Positions 45,831-54,823 of a DNA stretch of 64,000 nucleotides are shown here, in pieces. The translations under genes and the position numbers were made by a program. Every line of letters starts with the position of its first letter. Within the stretch, counting starts at the first letter, position 1. The DNA comes from Lachnospiraceae bacterium G41 (lineage in GTDB: Bacteria > Bacillota > Clostridia > Lachnospirales > Lachnospiraceae): positions 17,258 through 81,257 of the forward strand of contig FNEU01000011.1 in the NCBI GenBank assembly GCA_900100245.1, written 5' to 3'. A model generated the notes under the pieces. That model ran no database searches, had not been told where the DNA came from, and saw only the letters and a program-made list of their open reading frames with translations.

Positions 45831-47015
45831 TTATGAGTTTAATGCCTGTTCAAGGTCATCGATGATATCCTGCGGATCTTCGATTCCGACAGAGATTCTA
45901 ATAAATGCTTCGTTGATTCCGAGCGCTCTTCTGATGTCATCGGGAACATCCTCATGAGTCTGCGTAATCGGATATGTTACGAGCGTTTCGGTTCCGCCGA
46001 GGCTCTCCGCAAAGAGAACCATCTTTACGTTGGATAAAAGCTTTCTTGCGCTCTCCTCGCTGTCGAGTTCGAACGAAATCATTCCGCCGAAGCCCGAAGC
46101 CTGCGAGAGGTTCATTTCATATCCGGGATGATCTTCAAAGCCTACATAGTAAACTTTCTTTACCTTGGGATGGTTTCTTAACCACTCGGCTACAATCTTC
46201 GCATTTTCGTTATGCTTCTTCATTCTTAAGGAAAGCGTTTTGATTCCTCTTATGATAAGCCAGCTGTCCATGGGTCCGAGGCCCGAACCGAGGCTCTTTA
46301 ACTGAATGTGGAAATGATGCGAAAGCGCTTCATCCTTAATAACCACCATACCTGCCACAACATCGTTGTGACCGCAGAGATACTTCGTTCCGCTGTGAAC
46401 GACGATATCGGCGCCGAGCGTCAAAGGTCTCTGGAAATACGGTGTCATAAAAGTGTTGTCTACGACAAAGAGTGCGCCTGCTGCATGAGCTATCTTTGCA
46501 ATGCCCTTGATGTCGCCGACCTTCATCATGGGGTTGGTCGGAGTCTCAAGGAAAACCATCTTGGTGTTAGGCTGAATCGCCTTTTTGACATTCTCAAGAT
46601 CAAACATATCGACATAGGAAATCTCGATTCCGTTTACCTTGAAGATATCTTCGACGATTCTGTGTGTACCGCCGTACAAATCGTCGCATAAAAGACAGTG
46701 CTCACCGCGCTTTAAATAATCAAATACGGACATGCTGGCTGCCTGGCCCGAAGTGAAAGCAAATGCTTCAACGCCTTCTTCGAGGATAGCCATCGTTCGT
46801 TCAAGTTCCTGTCTCGTGGGGTTCTGAAGTCTGGAATAATCATATCCCGTGGAAACCCCGAAATCTCTGTGTCTGAAAGTGGCAGACTGGAAAATCGGAA
46901 AACTTACAGCGCCGCTGATGGGGTCGCATCCGAGTGCTCCGTGAACTACCTTGCTGTCAAACGAAAGATTCTCTTTTTTATCATAATCGGCATAATAATT
47001 TTCTACTTTTTCCAT
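45831..47015 (-). CDS. PLP-dependent transsulfuration enzyme, cystathionine gamma-synthase/lyase-like
   Basis: 394 residues. TGYDYSRLQNPTRQELERTMAILEEG, CLLCDDLYGGTHR, then VDNTFMTPYFQRPLTLGADIVVHSGTKYLCGHNDVVAG with the PLP lysine in SGTKYL near residue 208, and the C-terminal SLGGTETLVTYPITQTHEDVP. Whether it makes or breaks cystathionine cannot be told from sequence. AGGAGG precedes ATG by 4 bases. It heads a probable unit with dapF and murE; no SAM riboswitch is seen before it. Confidence 0.9.
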   Translation of the reverse strand: MEKVENYYADYDKKENLSFDSKVVHGALGCDPISGAVSFPIFQSATFRHRDFGVSTGYDYSRLQNPTRQELERTMAILEEGVEAFAFTSGQAASMSVFDYLKRGEHCLLCDDLYGGTHRIVEDIFKVNGIEISYVDMFDLENVKKAIQPNTKMVFLETPTNPMMKVGDIKGIAKIAHAAGALFVVDNTFMTPYFQRPLTLGADIVVHSGTKYLCGHNDVVAGMVVIKDEALSHHFHIQLKSLGSGLGPMDSWLIIRGIKTLSLRMKKHNENAKIVAEWLRNHPKVKKVYYVGFEDHPGYEMNLSQASGFGGMISFELDSEESARKLLSNVKMVLFAESLGGTETLVTYPITQTHEDVPDDIRRALGINEAFIRISVGIEDPQDIIDDLEQALNS

Positions 47016-47121
47016 AGTGCCTCCTTATAATCATATATACAGGGTTATTTTACCATATATAGTGTATTTTATCAATCAAAGTACAATATTTGATTATATT
47101 GTTTTTCTAGAACCTATTCTA

Positions 47122-47166
47122 AAAAAGTGTGAATGCCGTTCTTTTCTTTCCGACATCCACACTTTT
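47122..47166 (-). terminator. Terminator of the kch-galK-putP operon
   Basis: On the minus strand AAAAGTGTGGATG and CATTCACACTTTT form a long stem ending in T6, 24 bp after the channel stop codon; TCATAAAAGAA sits between stop and stem. Confidence 0.8.
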
Positions 47167-47190
47167 ATTTCTTTTATGATTTTTCGTTTG

Positions 47191-48348
47191 CTAATCCATA
47201 TGGTACATAACCAGCGCATCGTTTTTCTTAATCACGGTATTTCCCGAAGGAATGATGGTTTTGTTGCCTCGCTTAATCATGACTATCTTTTCCGTGGCGG
47301 CAAGATTTAAATTGTTTATTTCCTTGCCTATCCATTTATCACCCTCAAAGACCGTCATTTCGTTTAGGTTAATATCGTCGTCTCTGTGGTTGTTCGTCGC
47401 AAGCACAACCGTATCACCGGATTTTAATACCATATTCTGCGCCGGAGTCAGGTTCTCACCGTTTCTTACAATCGCTACAATCAGTGCCTGCGGCGGTATG
47501 ACGATATCATTAATCTCTTTGTCGCACCAGGCGTGGCTTTCATTTAAGACACCCGTGATAAACTCAAGCTCATGTCCGCCTCCGTGTCCCTTGAATCTGT
47601 TAATCTGCGAGAACTGTTCAACGAAGCCTGCGGAAATAATACCTGTGGGAATCGCCACAATTCCGACGCCCAAGAAGGATATTATCAGCGCCAAAAATTT
47701 TCCCATAAACGTGACGGGGTAAATGTCTCCGTAGCCTATCGTAAAGACAGTCGCCATCGACCACCAGAAGCCGGAGAGCGCATTCTCGAATACTTCGGGC
47801 TGCGCTTCATGCTCCACGCCGTACATTAACATCGAAGCCGACAGCATCAACATTAAGATCAGCACAACCGAAGAAATAAGCTGTTTTTTACGTTCGTTTA
47901 AAACATTCACTATTACGTTAAACGCGTCAAACTGCGAATTGATTTTAAAGAGCCTGAAGATTCTGAACACTCTGAAAAGACGCAGTACCGCAAGGCCCGT
48001 CGGAGTCGTAAAAGGCATGTAATAAGGGAAGCAGCTTAAAAAATCTATGATTCCGTAAAACGAAAATATGAATGCGAGTACGGCTTTTCCCTTTGTCTTG
48101 TTAGGATACAAGAAATCCGCAGTTATGAGTCTGGCAATATATTCAATCGTAAAAAAGATGATTGTCGCCAGTTCAATGCCTTTTAAAACATTCATAATTC
48201 CGTTAAGTTCTTTGAATGTTGCCAGGAAAGTAACCACGATATTAAGTACGATAATGACGGAAATAATCACATCAAAAGAACGGCTCAAGAGATCTTTAGC
48301 CGCTCCTATCTGTACAATTTCAAAAAGTCTTTTACGGAATTTTGTCAT
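47191..48348 (-). CDS. Voltage-gated-type potassium channel with RCK_C domain
   Basis: 385 residues. Six spans: an S4-like helix LRLFRVFRIFRLFKINSQF with regular arginines near residue 125, a pore with the TIGYGD filter at 203-208, and the final span SFLGVGIVAIPTGIISAGF. The C-terminal 100 residues form a TrkA-C/RCK_C domain (ITGVLNESHAWCDKEINDI onward) that binds a ligand. A Kv-like architecture joined to a regulatory module. Twelve bp after galK. Confidence 0.9.
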   Translation of the reverse strand: MTKFRKRLFEIVQIGAAKDLLSRSFDVIISVIIVLNIVVTFLATFKELNGIMNVLKGIELATIIFFTIEYIARLITADFLYPNKTKGKAVLAFIFSFYGIIDFLSCFPYYMPFTTPTGLAVLRLFRVFRIFRLFKINSQFDAFNVIVNVLNERKKQLISSVVLILMLMLSASMLMYGVEHEAQPEVFENALSGFWWSMATVFTIGYGDIYPVTFMGKFLALIISFLGVGIVAIPTGIISAGFVEQFSQINRFKGHGGGHELEFITGVLNESHAWCDKEINDIVIPPQALIVAIVRNGENLTPAQNMVLKSGDTVVLATNNHRDDDINLNEMTVFEGDKWIGKEINNLNLAATEKIVMIKRGNKTIIPSGNTVIKKNDALVMYHMD

Positions 48349-48360
48349 TAATTCTCCTCA

Positions 48361-49632
48361 TCAGATAACGCGCATACCGCCCGCTTTTCTGATTTTAACC
48401 ACGCTGCAGAGGCAGTCGGGAAATACTTCTTCCAGACGCGCCTTGTACTTATCGACATTTTCGTTCTTAACAAACGCTTCCATTACACCCGAAAATCCGG
48501 ACGCGTGGATTCTGCATGCCTCGTCTTTTTCAAGAATGTTTTCGCTTACCGCGAGTGCCAAGGGTAAATCCTGCTTTAAATACTCAATCGGTGAGCTGAC
48601 ATTCTGCAGATACATAAAAGAAGAGTTGCCGGACTCGTTTTCGTTTTTGATAAAAATTTCCGTGTCTTTATCTTTTAATGCTTTTAAAACCTGAGAAACT
48701 CTTTCGTTTTCGGCAAAGAAATGCATTGCTCGTAAAATCGCACGACCCGAACATTTTTCGCGAAGCGAATGCATCTTTTCTTCAAACTCAGCCTTGTCGA
48801 CATCGTTTAAAAAGTCTTTGCCAAGCTCATTTGCAACGCTTTTCATCTCGGAAACAATCAAAGCATATTCGGTACTCTGGTCACCGCTCACACTCTTTGT
48901 ATCCGTGATGCATATCGAATAATCCGACAAATCGGAATCTATTTTTTCAATTACGGGATCTGCGGGATTTGAAAAATCAATATATACAAATCCGCCGACG
49001 GAGCACGCCATCTGATCCATCAGTCCCGAAGGTTTTCCGAAATAAATGTTTTCGGAATACTGACCGATCTGCGCTATTTCTCTGGCATTGATTTTCATAT
49101 CGTTGAAAAGTCCCGATACAATATTGCCAAGGAGTGTTTCGAATGCGGCCGAAGAAGCAAATGCCGAGCCTACGGGAATGTCCGAGGTTATGTAGGCAGC
49201 GAATCCGCCTAAGTTATAGCCCATGTCCTTAAGGCCGTTTAACATTCCTTTTATGAGCGCCGTTGTGCTCTTTGCCTCTTCGTCACTGATATCAAGCGCA
49301 TTGATATCAATCTTAATCTCGGGATTTTCTCCCGAAACCATTCTTACAAAATCATCTTCAGATTTTTTTACAACAGCAATTACATCCGCATTTACGGCTG
49401 CGGCTATAACTTTTCCGTGCTGATGATCGGTATTGTTTCCGATAATTTCTATTCTTCCGGGAGCGGAGAAAATACTTAAATCTCCGCTTCCGAATAAGAG
49501 TTCAAATTTTTCGCACGCCGCAATATATCTTGCACACTGATAATCAAGTTTTGTTTTGTCCAAGTAGATGTCGACAAGAATATTGTCAAGCGATCCGTTT
49601 TTTAAGCTCTCAACTAGTTCGCTTTTCTGCAT
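48361..49632 (-). CDS. galK: Galactokinase-family GHMP kinase
   Basis: 423 residues, somewhat longer than usual. The N-terminal PGRIEIIGNNTDHQHGKVIA is the galactokinase signature, DIPVGSAFASSAAFETLLGN near residue 152 is the GHMP phosphate loop, and the late HASGFSGVMEAFVKN matches motif 3. The first 40 residues are an extra helical region. Phosphorylates galactose at C1; the rest of the Leloir pathway is not in this window. Located between putP and kch genes on one strand. Confidence 0.87.
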   Translation of the reverse strand: MQKSELVESLKNGSLDNILVDIYLDKTKLDYQCARYIAACEKFELLFGSGDLSIFSAPGRIEIIGNNTDHQHGKVIAAAVNADVIAVVKKSEDDFVRMVSGENPEIKIDINALDISDEEAKSTTALIKGMLNGLKDMGYNLGGFAAYITSDIPVGSAFASSAAFETLLGNIVSGLFNDMKINAREIAQIGQYSENIYFGKPSGLMDQMACSVGGFVYIDFSNPADPVIEKIDSDLSDYSICITDTKSVSGDQSTEYALIVSEMKSVANELGKDFLNDVDKAEFEEKMHSLREKCSGRAILRAMHFFAENERVSQVLKALKDKDTEIFIKNENESGNSSFMYLQNVSSPIEYLKQDLPLALAVSENILEKDEACRIHASGFSGVMEAFVKNENVDKYKARLEEVFPDCLCSVVKIRKAGGMRVI

Positions 49633-49653
49633 ATAACCACCCTGTCAGAAGAA

Positions 49654-51174
49654 TTATTCCTCTTTCATTCTTGATACTTCATCAAACAAATCACTAACTT
49701 CTCTTGCGGGCTTTTTGTCAATAAGTGAAACAACTATAGCCACGATTAAACTGAAGATAAATCCGGGGATAATCTCATAAATGCCTGTATTGTAAAGGCA
49801 GAGTTTGTCTACCGAACCGGATAAACAGCAGTACCAGAAAGCATCCATTGCGAAACCTGCAACGATACCTGCGATGGCACCTTTGTAAGTAAATCTCTTC
49901 CAGTAAAGAGCAAGAATGATAGCAGGTCCGAATGCCGCACCGAATGCACCCCATGCACATTCAACCAGTGCCATGATACCTTTACAGTTAGGATTAACCG
50001 CAATCATAAGTGCAATAACCGAGATAAATGCAACTACGCCTCTGCCGACAACAAGCATTTCCTTATCGCCTGCTTTTTTACGAAGAACAGGTTTGTAGAA
50101 GTCTGTTGCAAAAGCGGAGGATGAAGCAAGAAGCTGTGAGTCCGCCGTTGACATTGAAGCTGCAAGAATTGCCGATAAAAGAATACCTGCAATAAGTGCG
50201 GGGAACAATGCACGAACCATGGTAATAAATACTATTTCCTGGTTTTCTGCAAGTAATGTTCCAAGATACTGATGAGCAACAAGACCTACTACGGATGCCA
50301 TAATGAGAATAAGTGTAGTCCAGAAACATCCGATAATCTGTGATCTCTTCATTTCCTTTTCGGACTTAATTGACATATATCTTACAAGAATATGCGGCAT
50401 ACCCATATATCCGATTCCCCAGCCGAGACCGCTTAGGATATCTGCAATACTGCTATAATCAAATTTTCCGCTCGTTAAAGGATTGTAGTAATTTGCACCG
50501 GTTACCACTTCTGCTACAGGAGCAAATCCGGGTCTGTTCATTACGAAAAGTGCAACGATAGGTGCAGTCATAAGAGCCATTAACATTAAAAGTCCCTGGA
50601 AGAAGTCGGTCCAGCAAACTGCTTTGAATCCGCCGAGGAATGTGTAAAGAAGGATGATGGCCGTCGCACCGATCATCGCGTAAAGAGGGTCCCATCCGAA
50701 AATACTGTTAAAAAGTTTACCGCATGCACTGATACTTGATGCGGAATAGATGCAGTAAACAATAATGAAAATAACCGCACATACTGCCTGAAGTGCAGGA
50801 TTCTTTTCTTTAAATCTGTTTGTCAAAAACTGAGGAATCGTAATCGAGTCATCCGCTTTGATAGAATACTTTCTTAACTTGGGCGCAATGAAAACCCATG
50901 CACAAATCGTTCCGATTAAAAGGCCGACAGAAATCCACACTTTTCCCATACCTACAAGGTAAATGGATCCGGGAAGACCCATTAAAACCCACGCACTCAT
51001 GTCGGAAGCACCTGCCGAGAGTGCAGCAACAAAACCGTTCATCTGTCTGCCGCCAAGGAAATATGCTTTGTCACCGGTCTGTTTTCTGCCCTGAATAAAG
51101 AAGAAAATACCGATTGCAAGAACAAGCACCAGATAAACTATAAAAGCCGCCATTTCCCAATAATTTTTTACCAT
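49654..51174 (-). CDS. putP: Sodium/proline symporter
   Basis: 506 residues with twelve or thirteen spans. FFIQGRKQTGDKAYFLGGRQMNGFVAALSAGASDMSAWVLMGLPGSIYLVG is the SSS-family signature, with the sodium-site serines in the region ASMSTADSQLLASSSAFATDFY near residue 345. Most like PutP by length and the DMSAW motif. Imports proline with sodium. First gene of the putP-galK-kch run. Confidence 0.92.
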   Translation of the reverse strand: MVKNYWEMAAFIVYLVLVLAIGIFFFIQGRKQTGDKAYFLGGRQMNGFVAALSAGASDMSAWVLMGLPGSIYLVGMGKVWISVGLLIGTICAWVFIAPKLRKYSIKADDSITIPQFLTNRFKEKNPALQAVCAVIFIIVYCIYSASSISACGKLFNSIFGWDPLYAMIGATAIILLYTFLGGFKAVCWTDFFQGLLMLMALMTAPIVALFVMNRPGFAPVAEVVTGANYYNPLTSGKFDYSSIADILSGLGWGIGYMGMPHILVRYMSIKSEKEMKRSQIIGCFWTTLILIMASVVGLVAHQYLGTLLAENQEIVFITMVRALFPALIAGILLSAILAASMSTADSQLLASSSAFATDFYKPVLRKKAGDKEMLVVGRGVVAFISVIALMIAVNPNCKGIMALVECAWGAFGAAFGPAIILALYWKRFTYKGAIAGIVAGFAMDAFWYCCLSGSVDKLCLYNTGIYEIIPGFIFSLIVAIVVSLIDKKPAREVSDLFDEVSRMKEE

Positions 51175-51222
51175 AATTTTTCCACCGCTTTCTGCTTTAT
51201 TTAAATAAAATCAACCTCTTTT

Positions 51223-51251
51223 AGAATACAATTTATGTTCGATATTTGCAA
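51223..51251 (-). promoter_or_regulatory. Promoter of putP
   Basis: TTGCAA and TATTCT with a 17 bp spacer on the minus strand. Confidence 0.6.
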
Positions 51252-51333
51252 GTATTATTGACAAAGCAAATCTTACCTAAAAAAGCCGATTTTATTCGGC
51301 ATTTTGTCACATAGATTTTTATTTTTTATCAAC

Positions 51334-51339
51334 TATAAT
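51334..51339 (+). promoter_or_regulatory. -10 box of trxA
   Basis: A perfect TATAAT 49 bp before the trxA ATG; no convincing -35 at 17 bp. Confidence 0.45.
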
Positions 51340-51387
51340 AGTTACTATAGGAGTACGAATAAAAGTGATTCCGGAAAGGGGTGTAAT

Positions 51388-51693
51388 ATGGCAGTAATAA
51401 ATGTAACAAATGATAATATCGAAGAGATAAAAAAGAGTGATAAAAAGGTTCTTTTGGACTTCTTCGCAACATGGTGCGGACCATGTCAGATGGTTTCTCC
51501 TTTGGTAGATGAAATCGCAGAGGAACATCCTGAATTTACCGTCGGTAAAATTGATATCGACGAAGAGCAGGATCTGGCAGAAGAGTTCGGTGTAATGAGT
51601 ATTCCCACACTCGTAGTGCTTAAAGACGGCGAAATCGTTACAAAGCATGTCGGCGCGCTTTCCAAAGCAAGAATACTCGAGCTGCTTCAGTAG
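51388..51693 (+). CDS. trxA: Thioredoxin
   Basis: 101 residues from the ATG behind GGAAAGGGG (MAVINVTNDN). Active-site WCGPC at 29-33 and the cis-proline region VMSIPTLVVLKDGE. Thiol-disulfide reductant of the cytosol. Followed 34 bp later by the desulfoferrodoxin gene, so the pair may be one oxidative-defence unit. Confidence 0.97.
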   Translation: MAVINVTNDNIEEIKKSDKKVLLDFFATWCGPCQMVSPLVDEIAEEHPEFTVGKIDIDEEQDLAEEFGVMSIPTLVVLKDGEIVTKHVGALSKARILELLQ

Positions 51694-51727
51694 TTAAGAG
51701 TACAAAATTTTTAAGGAGGAAATAAAA

Positions 51728-52111
51728 ATGAGTGAAGTTAAGTTTTACATCTGTGAAAGATGCGGAAAGATAATCGGTGTTATTAATCCCACAGCCGTTC
51801 CCACAATGTGCTGCGGCGAAGCTATGAAGCCCCTTGTTCCCGGAACAGTTGACGCAAGTCTTGAAAAACATGTTCCCGTTGTAACAGTTGAAGGCAACAT
51901 CGTAAAAGTTAATGTAGGAAGCGTTGACCATCCCATGCTCGAAGAGCACAGCATTCTCTGGGTATATCTTCAGACCGAAAACGGCGGCCAGAGAAAGAAC
52001 CTTGCAGTCGGCGGCGCACCCGCTGTTGAATTCGCTCTCGCAGCAGACGACAAGCCCGTTGCCGTATATGCATACTGCAACCTCCACGGACTCTGGAAAG
52101 CAGATATTTAA
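51728..52111 (+). CDS. Desulfoferrodoxin/superoxide reductase
   Basis: 127 residues. The desulforedoxin-like N-terminus has CERCG and CCGE (CxxC and CC ligands of the FeCys4 centre I). The second domain supplies the iron site of centre II: EKHVPVV, HPMLEEHS and the late CNLHGLWK (Cys and His ligands). Reduces superoxide to peroxide without making oxygen. AGGAGG is well placed and a terminator follows. Confidence 0.93.
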   Translation: MSEVKFYICERCGKIIGVINPTAVPTMCCGEAMKPLVPGTVDASLEKHVPVVTVEGNIVKVNVGSVDHPMLEEHSILWVYLQTENGGQRKNLAVGGAPAVEFALAADDKPVAVYAYCNLHGLWKADI

Positions 52112-52127
52112 TTCTTTTATGATAATG

Positions 52128-52160
52128 AAAATCCCTCCGTTAATGCGGAGGGATTTTTTT
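52128..52160 (+). terminator. Terminator of the desulfoferrodoxin gene
   Basis: ATCCCTCCG and CGGAGGGAT form a stem with seven T; TTCTTTTATGA precedes it right after the stop codon. Confidence 0.88.
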
Positions 52161-52162
52161 AT

Positions 52163-53092
52163 TTAGTCCTCATAAAAGATTTTAAATGGCAAATTTAATT
52201 CTGTCATCACCGCTTCAACTGTATCCAGATCGTATACAGGTTTAATCTCTTCGTCATCGGAATTAAATCTGGGTGCCGCAGCGAAACCTGTGTATATGAA
52301 AAATACCACATTTTTTTTCTGACAGATAAAAGCCTGCATTGCCGAACCTGATTGTTTCAGGAAGAAATTAGAAAGGGTTCTGGTGTTTTCTTCAGAGTTT
52401 AAGGATACATCAATTTTGTCGTAACTGTTATACGAATCGGCATAATCCAAAAATTTTTTGTCTGCTTCTTCAACGGTTTCATATTCAAGTATAGTAGCCT
52501 CAAAAGATGTCTTGTCCGCTTCCTGCGGGTTTAAAACACCGCTTGCCCGGGTAAGTGACTTCCAGTCAATAGTTTGCTGTTCGTCAGAATCCATGACCAT
52601 AACATCGTTATACGGTTCTTCATAACCCGAGTCTTTCATGACTTCAAGTATCACATTCGAAACGTCATACGGGTCATACTTATAATCTTCTTCAATCGGA
52701 GCATACTGTATATCTATATGCTCATAATGATATTCTCTTCCGTCGGCGGTAATAACAATGTCGGCAGCTTTTAAATCTCCGTCGGCTTCCGGCGGTGCAG
52801 TCTGACCCGCCATTCCATATGAGGTATATGAGGTCTGATTTGTGTGAACTACCACCAATCCCGGATACTTATCCTCTTCTGCTGACTTATTGTCCGTTTC
52901 CGTATTATCCGCTGTCGTATCGTCTGACGCAGTATTTTCCGACGTAGTATTTTCAACTGCCGGCGTCTCTATTAATTCTTCGATGTCCGATGTGTCAATC
53001 GTCTGCGGCTTTTCCTTACACGCTGCTGTAGCGGCCAAAAGTGCCGCGGTTACAATAACTCCCATAATCCTATAATATTTTTTGTATCCCAT
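52163..53092 (-). CDS. Lipoprotein of unknown function
   Basis: 309 residues from the ATG behind AGGAG (MGYKKYYRIMG). Lipobox LLAATAAC with the lipidated Cys at residue 25, then a T/D/N-rich linker (DTSDIEELIETPAVENTTSE). The mature domain (from about 80) is beta-rich; no family is recognised. A phrase QKKNVVFFIYTGFAAAPRF near the end fits a soluble extracytoplasmic domain. Ends 3 bp from the terminator shared with the desulfoferrodoxin gene. Confidence 0.8.
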   Translation of the reverse strand: MGYKKYYRIMGVIVTAALLAATAACKEKPQTIDTSDIEELIETPAVENTTSENTASDDTTADNTETDNKSAEEDKYPGLVVVHTNQTSYTSYGMAGQTAPPEADGDLKAADIVITADGREYHYEHIDIQYAPIEEDYKYDPYDVSNVILEVMKDSGYEEPYNDVMVMDSDEQQTIDWKSLTRASGVLNPQEADKTSFEATILEYETVEEADKKFLDYADSYNSYDKIDVSLNSEENTRTLSNFFLKQSGSAMQAFICQKKNVVFFIYTGFAAAPRFNSDDEEIKPVYDLDTVEAVMTELNLPFKIFYED

Positions 53093-53171
53093 AGTTTTCT
53101 CCTCTCGTCTGCTCCGTTTGCTGTTACCATATGAATACATTTTTATAATATCACAGAAATTCGCCGATTTG

Positions 53172-54362
53172 CTATATTTTCCTTTTAGAATTGTCCGATT
53201 TATGTCCGATAATAAAAAGCATTATTATAAGCACTATCGGAAAAATCAGGCCAACTCTCATGCCGACTCTTATATCATCACCCGCAAACTGCGTCACACG
53301 TCCGACAATTGCAGGTCCTATGCTTCCGCCCAAATCTCCCGCCATCGCAAGAAGTGCAAACATCGCAGTTCCGCCTGTCGGAAATTTCTTCGACGATATA
53401 CTGATGGTTCCGGGCCACATAATTCCTACCGAAAATCCGCAGAAAATACAACCGATAAGTCCGATAATCGGATTAGCCGAAAGCGATGCAAGAAGGTAAC
53501 ACACAACGCATAACAACCCTGAGCCGATCATGAATTTTTTAAGATCAAATTTCTCTCCGTACTTACCGTATATGATACGGCTTATACCCATTGTTACAGC
53601 AAAAAGGCACGGTCCTAAAAGATCCCCGACCGCTTTTGAAAGCCCGAGTGCTGCTTCCGCGTAAGCCGATGCCCACTGAGCCATGGCAAGCTCCGAAGCG
53701 CCTGCACAGACCATAAGACAGATTGCAACCCAGAAAATCGGCTTTTTGCCAAGCTGTCTTATGCCCATGCCCTTTCCTTCTTCAACTATCGGAACTAACG
53801 GGCATGTAGCAAAATTATATATATTAATGGCCGGAACAAGAGCCCAGATAACTGCCAGCCATCTCCAGCTGTCCATTCCGAATATCGCGAAGAAAAGCGT
53901 AGATATTCCGATTGTTCCGACACATCCCCAGCAGTAGAAGGAATGCAGAAGACTCATCGTGGCTTCTTTATTTTCGAACGGACATGCCTCAATTATAGGG
54001 CTCGCCAGAACCTCAATCAGTCCGCAGCCCACAGCATATACCGTTACGCTTATAAGAATTCCGACAAATGCATTCGGCAGCAATTCCGGCAGAAATGCCA
54101 GTCCCACAAGTCCCGCCGCCGAGCATATTTCCGACACCACAATCGAAACCCTGTACCCAATCTTATCCACAAACTTCGCACAGAAAAGATCCACAAGCAA
54201 CTGTGTGAAAAAATACACGGTAGAAATAAGCGCAATATTTCCTAACGATATTCCATAGTCTTTATGAAATTTTAAAAATAATAAGGGAGCAAAATTCGCC
54301 GCTATCGCCTGTGTAATAAAACCCAGGTAACATGCTAATTTTGTCTTTCTGTAATTAGGCAT
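53172..54362 (-). CDS. MFS transporter
   Basis: 396 residues, twelve spans. Starts MPNYRKTKLACYLGFITQAIAANFAPL; the loop DLFCAKFVDKIGYRVSIVVS is the MFS A-like motif. Related in plan to FucP/FHS-type sugar or aromatic carriers; substrate unknown. GAGG lies before the ATG, and a hairpin (AGCTGTTTT / AAAACAGC) sits just upstream of that, downstream of the 63-bp repeat array. Confidence 0.8.
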   Translation of the reverse strand: MPNYRKTKLACYLGFITQAIAANFAPLLFLKFHKDYGISLGNIALISTVYFFTQLLVDLFCAKFVDKIGYRVSIVVSEICSAAGLVGLAFLPELLPNAFVGILISVTVYAVGCGLIEVLASPIIEACPFENKEATMSLLHSFYCWGCVGTIGISTLFFAIFGMDSWRWLAVIWALVPAINIYNFATCPLVPIVEEGKGMGIRQLGKKPIFWVAICLMVCAGASELAMAQWASAYAEAALGLSKAVGDLLGPCLFAVTMGISRIIYGKYGEKFDLKKFMIGSGLLCVVCYLLASLSANPIIGLIGCIFCGFSVGIMWPGTISISSKKFPTGGTAMFALLAMAGDLGGSIGPAIVGRVTQFAGDDIRVGMRVGLIFPIVLIIMLFIIGHKSDNSKRKI

Positions 54363-54386
54363 TTAAATCCTCGCATACCGGCTGTT

Positions 54387-54413
54387 TTTTCAAAACAGCT
54401 CGCTCGCAGTAAT
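54387..54413 (-). promoter_or_regulatory. Leader hairpin upstream of the MFS gene
   Basis: GCTGTTTT and AAAACAGC pair around a short loop, close to the ribosome binding site of the MFS gene. Could modulate translation. Confidence 0.4.
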
Positions 54414-54441
54414 CGCAATTATCGCTGTAATTACGGATTAT

Positions 54442-54667
54442 TACGTGCGTTAAGCGGAACTTCTCTAATATGCGCGTAGCTTTTATGGTCATTCCTTAAA
54501 ATCTTACGTGCAAAATTCAAGAACTATTTAAAACGCGCGTAGGTTTTCTTTTTTTCTCTCAGATTTTTACACGCATAATTCAAGATATACTCTAAACACA
54601 CGTAGTTTCGGATATCCACTCTTATAATTCTACACGCTTAATTCCTGTTATGTTCAAAACGCGTGTA
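54442..54667. repeat. Four 37-bp inverted-repeat units at exact 63-bp period
   Basis: Units at 54442-54478, 54505-54541, 54568-54604 and 54631-54667. Each starts TAC(GT or AC)GC and ends with the complementary-type (C/G)G(C/T)GTA, with inner AATTC and AAAC shared in three. Spacers are exactly 26 bp and unlike each other. 63 bp is six turns of B-DNA, so sites lie on one helix face. Stop codons break all frames, so this is not a coding repeat. Confidence 0.8.
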
Positions 54668-54712
54668 ATTTCAAATAAATTAGATATATCATCCCCGGTA
54701 GTCTTCATTTTA

Positions 54713-54723
54713 TCATAAAAGAA
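54713..54723. repeat. TCATAAAAGAA motif, example copy
   Basis: One of nine exact copies in the window (2370, 7281, 18700, 27076, 30315, 36469, 47169, 52112, 54713). It lies beyond the rpsI terminator. See findings. Confidence 0.7.
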
Positions 54724-54732
54724 TCGAGTAAA

Positions 54733-54768
54733 CAAAAAAAGACTCCACAAAAGTGGAGTCTTTGTTGT
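54733..54768 (-). terminator. Original rpsI terminator
   Basis: AAGACTCCAC and GTGGAGTCTT stem with T-run on the minus strand, 5 bp after the rpsI-fragment stop codon. Confidence 0.85.
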
Positions 54769-54772
54769 TCCA

Positions 54773-54823
54773 TTATCTCTTTGAAAACTGAGGTGCACGA
54801 CGAGCAGCTTTGAGACCGTATTT
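54773..54823 (-). pseudogene. rpsI: 3' fragment of rpsI (ribosomal protein S9) at the island edge
   Basis: The minus strand reads KYGLKAARRAPQFSKR and stop, the conserved C-terminus of S9. The upstream part of rpsI is absent; the sequence just before it (beyond 54824) is unlike S9. This is what remains when an element inserts at the 3' end of rpsI and rebuilds the gene at its other end. The intact rpsI is not in this window. Confidence 0.85.

Noticed and set aside
47017..47190. SAM riboswitch before the transsulfuration gene
   Set aside because: No S-box P1 arms or GGTGCCAAC-type core; only AT-rich promoter-like DNA and the downstream terminator of the channel gene.
51280..51306. Terminator ending a gene between putP and trxA
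   Set aside because: The AAAGCCGA/TCGGC hairpin exists, but no gene lies upstream of it on either strand; it sits in the divergent promoter region and may be a leader hairpin.
54442..54667. CRISPR array (37-bp repeats, 26-bp spacers)
   Set aside because: The units are only partly alike (arms and a few inner bases kept), there are no cas genes, and compensating arm changes point to a structured or protein-binding site rather than CRISPR repeats.
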